Assembly: GCA_050295975.1 (NCBI GenBank)
Contig: JBNKQR010000009.1
Coordinates: 4,282-68,281, forward strand
Origin: JAPHTQ01 sp050295975
GTDB lineage: Bacteria; Pseudomonadota; Gammaproteobacteria; Thiohalomonadales; Thiohalomonadaceae
Direction: 5' to 3'
DNA length: 64,000 nucleotides
In this document: one piece after another, positions 61,169 to 64,000 of the stretch
Position numbering within the stretch: the stretch's first letter is position 1
Layout: each line of letters opens with the position of its first letter
Program-made: the position numbers and the translations under genes
The notes under the pieces: generated by a model
The model's database searches: none
What the model saw: the letters and a program-made list of their open reading frames with translations, nothing else
What the model was told of the DNA's origin: nothing

Positions 61169-63472
61169 TCACATATTTCCGTGCCAAAGCCGTTTATGGC
61201 GCCCTCGGTAACCCTCAAGCGAGGTAATGCCCTCGGGCGTCAGCTCGAATTGCACTGCCCCCTCTGCATCGGTTCGACGAGGGCTAACACTTCGCTCGTA
61301 GTAACGCGTCAGCACTTCAGCGTGCGGAAAGCCGTAGCGGTTGCGATAGCCCACCGGGAAAAGCACCCAGCGTGGAGCGACTGCATCGATGAAATCAGTA
61401 CTTGAGGAGCTCTTGCTGCCGTGATGGGGCGCAACCAGTATGTCAGACCGCAGTACCTCGCCACTGGACAGTAACTCGCTCTCTCCGTCTCGCTCAATAT
61501 CGGCAGCCAGTAACACGGCGTGTTGGCCGACGCTAACCCGCAGTACACAGGAGTGGTTATTCTCATCAGCCGTATCGATGGTTTCAGCCGGATGAAGAAT
61601 ACGAAACACCACCCCATCCCACTCCCAGCTCATACCCCGACGACAGGCCGAGGCATTTGGTAGCCTGGAGACCATCTCACCGTCGGCCAGAATCCCGCTC
61701 ACCGGGATCTGATCAAGGACTGATGTGACACCACCAGCGTGATCACTGTTGCCATGGCTGATCATCAGGGTGTCGATATGGCCTACCCCGGACTGACGCA
61801 GAAACGGCACCACCACCGCGTCACCGGTATCAAAGCCAGATGGGAAAGCAGGACCGGTATCGAACAGCAGGGTGTGTCTGTGGGTCTGTACAACCGCAGC
61901 CAGCCCCTGGCCCACATCCAGCAGGGTCAGGCGAGCATTATCCGGCAGAGGCATATCAGGTGTGCGCAGCAGCAGGGGCAGAATGAGTAACACTCCCATG
62001 CCGCGCAATGGCCAACCCCGGGGTGCCAACAGCCATAGCAGACCCATTAACGCAACCAGCACCACCCAGCCAGAGGCTGCCAGAGGTAATACCGGAATAA
62101 TCTCCCCCAACCACTGCAACAGCGGCCATAGCCATCCCATCAGGGTGGCGGCCAGACTGAGCAACATCCCACCCGCAGCTGGCCATAGCCCGAGCAGCAC
62201 CACTCCGGTCAGAGTTAGCGGTACCACCAGCAGACTCACCCAGGGGACCGCCAGTAAATTGGCTAGTGGCGCACTGAGTGATCCCTGCTGAAAGAAGAGC
62301 AGCAGTAACGGCAACAGACCGAGGGCCACCAGCAGTTGCACCCGTCCCCAGCGCCACCAGAGGCTGGTCATCGATAACCTTCCGCCCATGCCGTAGAGAA
62401 TCCAGGCGACCGCGGCGAAGGAGAGCCAGAAACCGGCGGAGAGGATCGATGCCGGGTCGAGTAGCAGCACCGCCCAGAGTGCCAGTAGCAGCACCCTCTC
62501 CCGCTCTATGGGGCGACGCCACCACACGGCCCCTAGCACAACGAGTAACATCAACAGCGCCCGCTGGGTGGGAATGGAGAAGCCCGCCAAGGCGGCGTAA
62601 CCAAGTGCTGCCAACATGGCGACCAGTGCCGCTGCACGCGGCGCCGGGAGAGACTCACAACAGCGGGGGCAGAGGCGCCACAAGCGCAACATGAGTAGGT
62701 AGATCAGACCGGCCACCAGACCGACATGCAGACCAGAAATGGCGACCAGATGGTTGGTGCCACTGGCTAGCAGTACGTCCCACTGTTCGTCACTGATGGC
62801 TGATCGCTCACCAATAGCTAGTGCGGTGACAATACCGAGCATGGGGTGCTCACCCAGTTGCTCCCTGATATGGGCACGGATCGAATGGCGCAGGCGAAGC
62901 AGTTGATAGCCACTGGCAGCAGCAAGACGATGGTTATCATTGCCGTCCCGGACATAGCCGGTGGCGCGTATCCCCTGCTGAAACAGCCACTCCTCAAAAT
63001 CGAAACCACCGGGGTTACGCATCGACCATGGCCGCTTGAGCTTTACTCTCAGTTGCCACTCCTCCCCCGGCAGCAACTCGGGCGCACGTTTACCATACCA
63101 GGCAAGGCGGAGATGTTGTGGTAGCACTACTGGGCTACCATTCACCTGTTGCACTGTATCCACCGCTACCACAAAACGCAGGATGCGCCCCTCACGTTGG
63201 GGCATAGAGGCGATGGTGCCGTTGATTTGCAATGGAACACCTTCCAGTTCCGGCATCAGAGAGGGATTGAGATGGAGCCAGGCTGTGAACGCTGCCCAGC
63301 AGAATCCAGCAGCAAAAAATAGCGGTAGTGACGCGAAATGGCGCAGCGATGGAGAAATAAGTAGCACAGTTCCCGGCAGCCAAAGCATCAACAGCAGTGG
63401 TAGCGCAGGCAGTTCGCTTAGCTGAAAAAGGCAACAAATGCCGGTAAGCCAGGCTGTCGTCCGTGAAAGCAC
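61169..63472 (-). CDS. comEC: DNA internalisation competence protein ComEC/Rec2
   Basis: 767 residues. The N-terminus has an OB-type DUF4131 region (about 30-190) with hydrophobic ends. The central ComEC channel domain (about 210-480) has the opening LGIVTALAIGERSAISDEQWDVLLASGTNHLVAISGLHVGLVAGL and many membrane helices. The C-terminus (about 505-750) is a metallo-beta-lactamase domain with ISHGNSDHAGG and LVAPHHGSKSSSS. It transports single-stranded DNA into the cytoplasm in natural transformation. It lies next to exbBD-msbA, matching the ycaI-msbA order of E. coli. Confidence 0.95.
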   Translation of the reverse strand: MLSRTTAWLTGICCLFQLSELPALPLLLMLWLPGTVLLISPSLRHFASLPLFFAAGFCWAAFTAWLHLNPSLMPELEGVPLQINGTIASMPQREGRILRFVVAVDTVQQVNGSPVVLPQHLRLAWYGKRAPELLPGEEWQLRVKLKRPWSMRNPGGFDFEEWLFQQGIRATGYVRDGNDNHRLAAASGYQLLRLRHSIRAHIREQLGEHPMLGIVTALAIGERSAISDEQWDVLLASGTNHLVAISGLHVGLVAGLIYLLMLRLWRLCPRCCESLPAPRAAALVAMLAALGYAALAGFSIPTQRALLMLLVVLGAVWWRRPIERERVLLLALWAVLLLDPASILSAGFWLSFAAVAWILYGMGGRLSMTSLWWRWGRVQLLVALGLLPLLLLFFQQGSLSAPLANLLAVPWVSLLVVPLTLTGVVLLGLWPAAGGMLLSLAATLMGWLWPLLQWLGEIIPVLPLAASGWVVLVALMGLLWLLAPRGWPLRGMGVLLILPLLLRTPDMPLPDNARLTLLDVGQGLAAVVQTHRHTLLFDTGPAFPSGFDTGDAVVVPFLRQSGVGHIDTLMISHGNSDHAGGVTSVLDQIPVSGILADGEMVSRLPNASACRRGMSWEWDGVVFRILHPAETIDTADENNHSCVLRVSVGQHAVLLAADIERDGESELLSSGEVLRSDILVAPHHGSKSSSSTDFIDAVAPRWVLFPVGYRNRYGFPHAEVLTRYYERSVSPRRTDAEGAVQFELTPEGITSLEGYRGRHKRLWHGNM

Positions 63473-63536
63473 AGGTTTTCCTTAGCGTTTTTTTGTGGAT
63501 AATACGGGTCTTCCACACCCAGCGGTAACCCAAACC

Positions 63537-64000
63537 ATGCCGAAAAAGCTTATCAAACGCTTCATGCCTAATCACGAAACGATTCGTGATCACAAGCATC
63601 TGCGCTTTTTCGGCACCCTGTTACACGACCCCAATCTGTTCCATCTCAACCGTCGCTCGGCTTCAGGCGCATTTGCCGTGGGGCTGTTCATGGCCTTCGT
63701 GCCCCTGCCGACACAGATGGTCCTGGCGGCCGCCGCGGCGATCCTGTTCCGCGTCAATCTGCCCATTTCGGTGGTACTGGTGTGGCTGACCAACCCGGTC
63801 ACCATTCCGCCCATGTTCTACTTCGCCTATCTGGTCGGCACCTGGATCATGGGCGAGCCGGTACACATGGATCAGAATGCTTTCCAACTGTCCTATGAGT
63901 GGCTAAAAACGGAGCTGGCGGCGATCTGGCAGCCTTTCCTGCTGGGCTGCTTTGTCACCGGTTCGGTCAGCGCGTTGATTGGCTATTCGACGATTCGTGG
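63537..64000 (+). CDS. DUF2062 protein, N-terminal part (3' end outside window)
   Basis: About 154 residues from ATG 63537 to the window end with no stop. MPKKLIKRFMPNHETIRDHKHLRFFGTLLHDPNLFHLNRRSASGAFAVGLFMAFVPLPTQM is the DUF2062 signature. At least three hydrophobic segments follow (VLAAAAAILFRVNLPISVVLVWLTNPVTIPPMFYFAYLVGTWI; PFLLGCFVTGSVSALIGYST). The family is a small inner-membrane group of unknown function. It is divergent from comEC by 64 bases, and GATAAT at 63498-63503 is a possible -10. Confidence 0.85.
   Translation, partial: MPKKLIKRFMPNHETIRDHKHLRFFGTLLHDPNLFHLNRRSASGAFAVGLFMAFVPLPTQMVLAAAAAILFRVNLPISVVLVWLTNPVTIPPMFYFAYLVGTWIMGEPVHMDQNAFQLSYEWLKTELAAIWQPFLLGCFVTGSVSALIGYSTIR

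Noticed and set aside
1..64000. tRNA, rRNA or CRISPR features.
   Set aside because: No cloverleaf-like sequence, rRNA segment or regularly spaced direct repeats was recognised by eye. A tRNA or covariance search could still find a small RNA in the intergenic gaps.

Overview
The window is a chromosomal segment of a Gram-negative gammaproteobacterium. Several blocks match the gammaproteobacterial gene order known from Escherichia coli: dapA-bamC-purC beside divergent gcvR-bcp; parE followed by parC; and a comEC, msbA-lpxK-trm112-kdsB lipid A/Kdo cluster. MotY, BamC, DUF1841, DUF3301 and a full Pel exopolysaccharide operon also fit. A NifJ pyruvate:ferredoxin oxidoreductase next to a GltD-like ferredoxin protein, and an overall GC-rich composition, suggest a free-living or host-associated Chromatiales-like (possibly sulfur-oxidising) lineage. 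That last step is inference: no sulfur gene lies in the window.

Layout. 1-12.8 kb is housekeeping: a TPR protein tail, parC/parE, purC, a metallo-beta-lactamase-fold hydrolase, bamC and dapA on the minus strand, then gcvR, bcp, a PIN-PhoH ATPase, nth, a DUF1841 protein and a hotdog thioesterase on the plus strand, with gloA convergent. 12.9-18.1 kb holds a membrane PAS-GGDEF-EAL protein, argG and a MotY-like protein. 18.3-31.4 kb is a nine-gene Pel operon (pelX-A-B-B'-C-D-E-F-G). It begins with a PelX-type epimerase, and PelB is divided into two proteins. 31.5-37.2 kb holds a small cysteine protein, nifJ and the GltD-like flavoprotein. 37.4-46 kb holds small membrane proteins, a pair of related envelope proteins, a dihydrolipoamide-dehydrogenase-like enzyme, an AI-2E family permease, a LysR regulator and an orphan GspE/PilB ATPase. 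pyrC follows.

47.2-49.6 kb is the one clearly accessory segment. Two inverted copies of a modular, hairpin-bearing repeat flank about 1.9 kb of visibly AT-richer DNA with three small genes (a lipoprotein, an SEC-C protein and a two-helix membrane protein). An attC-like site and REP-like palindromes lie between the genes, so this looks like a small integron-type cassette remnant. No integrase or transposase is visible.

49.7-64 kb returns to housekeeping: a signal peptide peptidase, a HAD phosphatase, rluC, rne (with a 48-bp tandem repeat near its 3' end), a low-molecular-weight phosphatase, kdsB-trm112-lpxK-msbA-exbD-exbB, comEC, and a DUF2062 gene running off the end.

How genes work together: PelD carries an RxxD c-di-GMP site and lies 10 kb from a dual GGDEF-EAL protein, so c-di-GMP control of Pel export is the main regulatory link. 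PelX would supply UDP-GalNAc to PelF, PelD/E/F/G would polymerise and move the polymer, and PelA/B/B'/C would modify and export it. MsbA, LpxK, KdsB, BamC and comEC/exbBD form an envelope group. No tRNA, rRNA, CRISPR array, prophage or complete insertion sequence was recognised.
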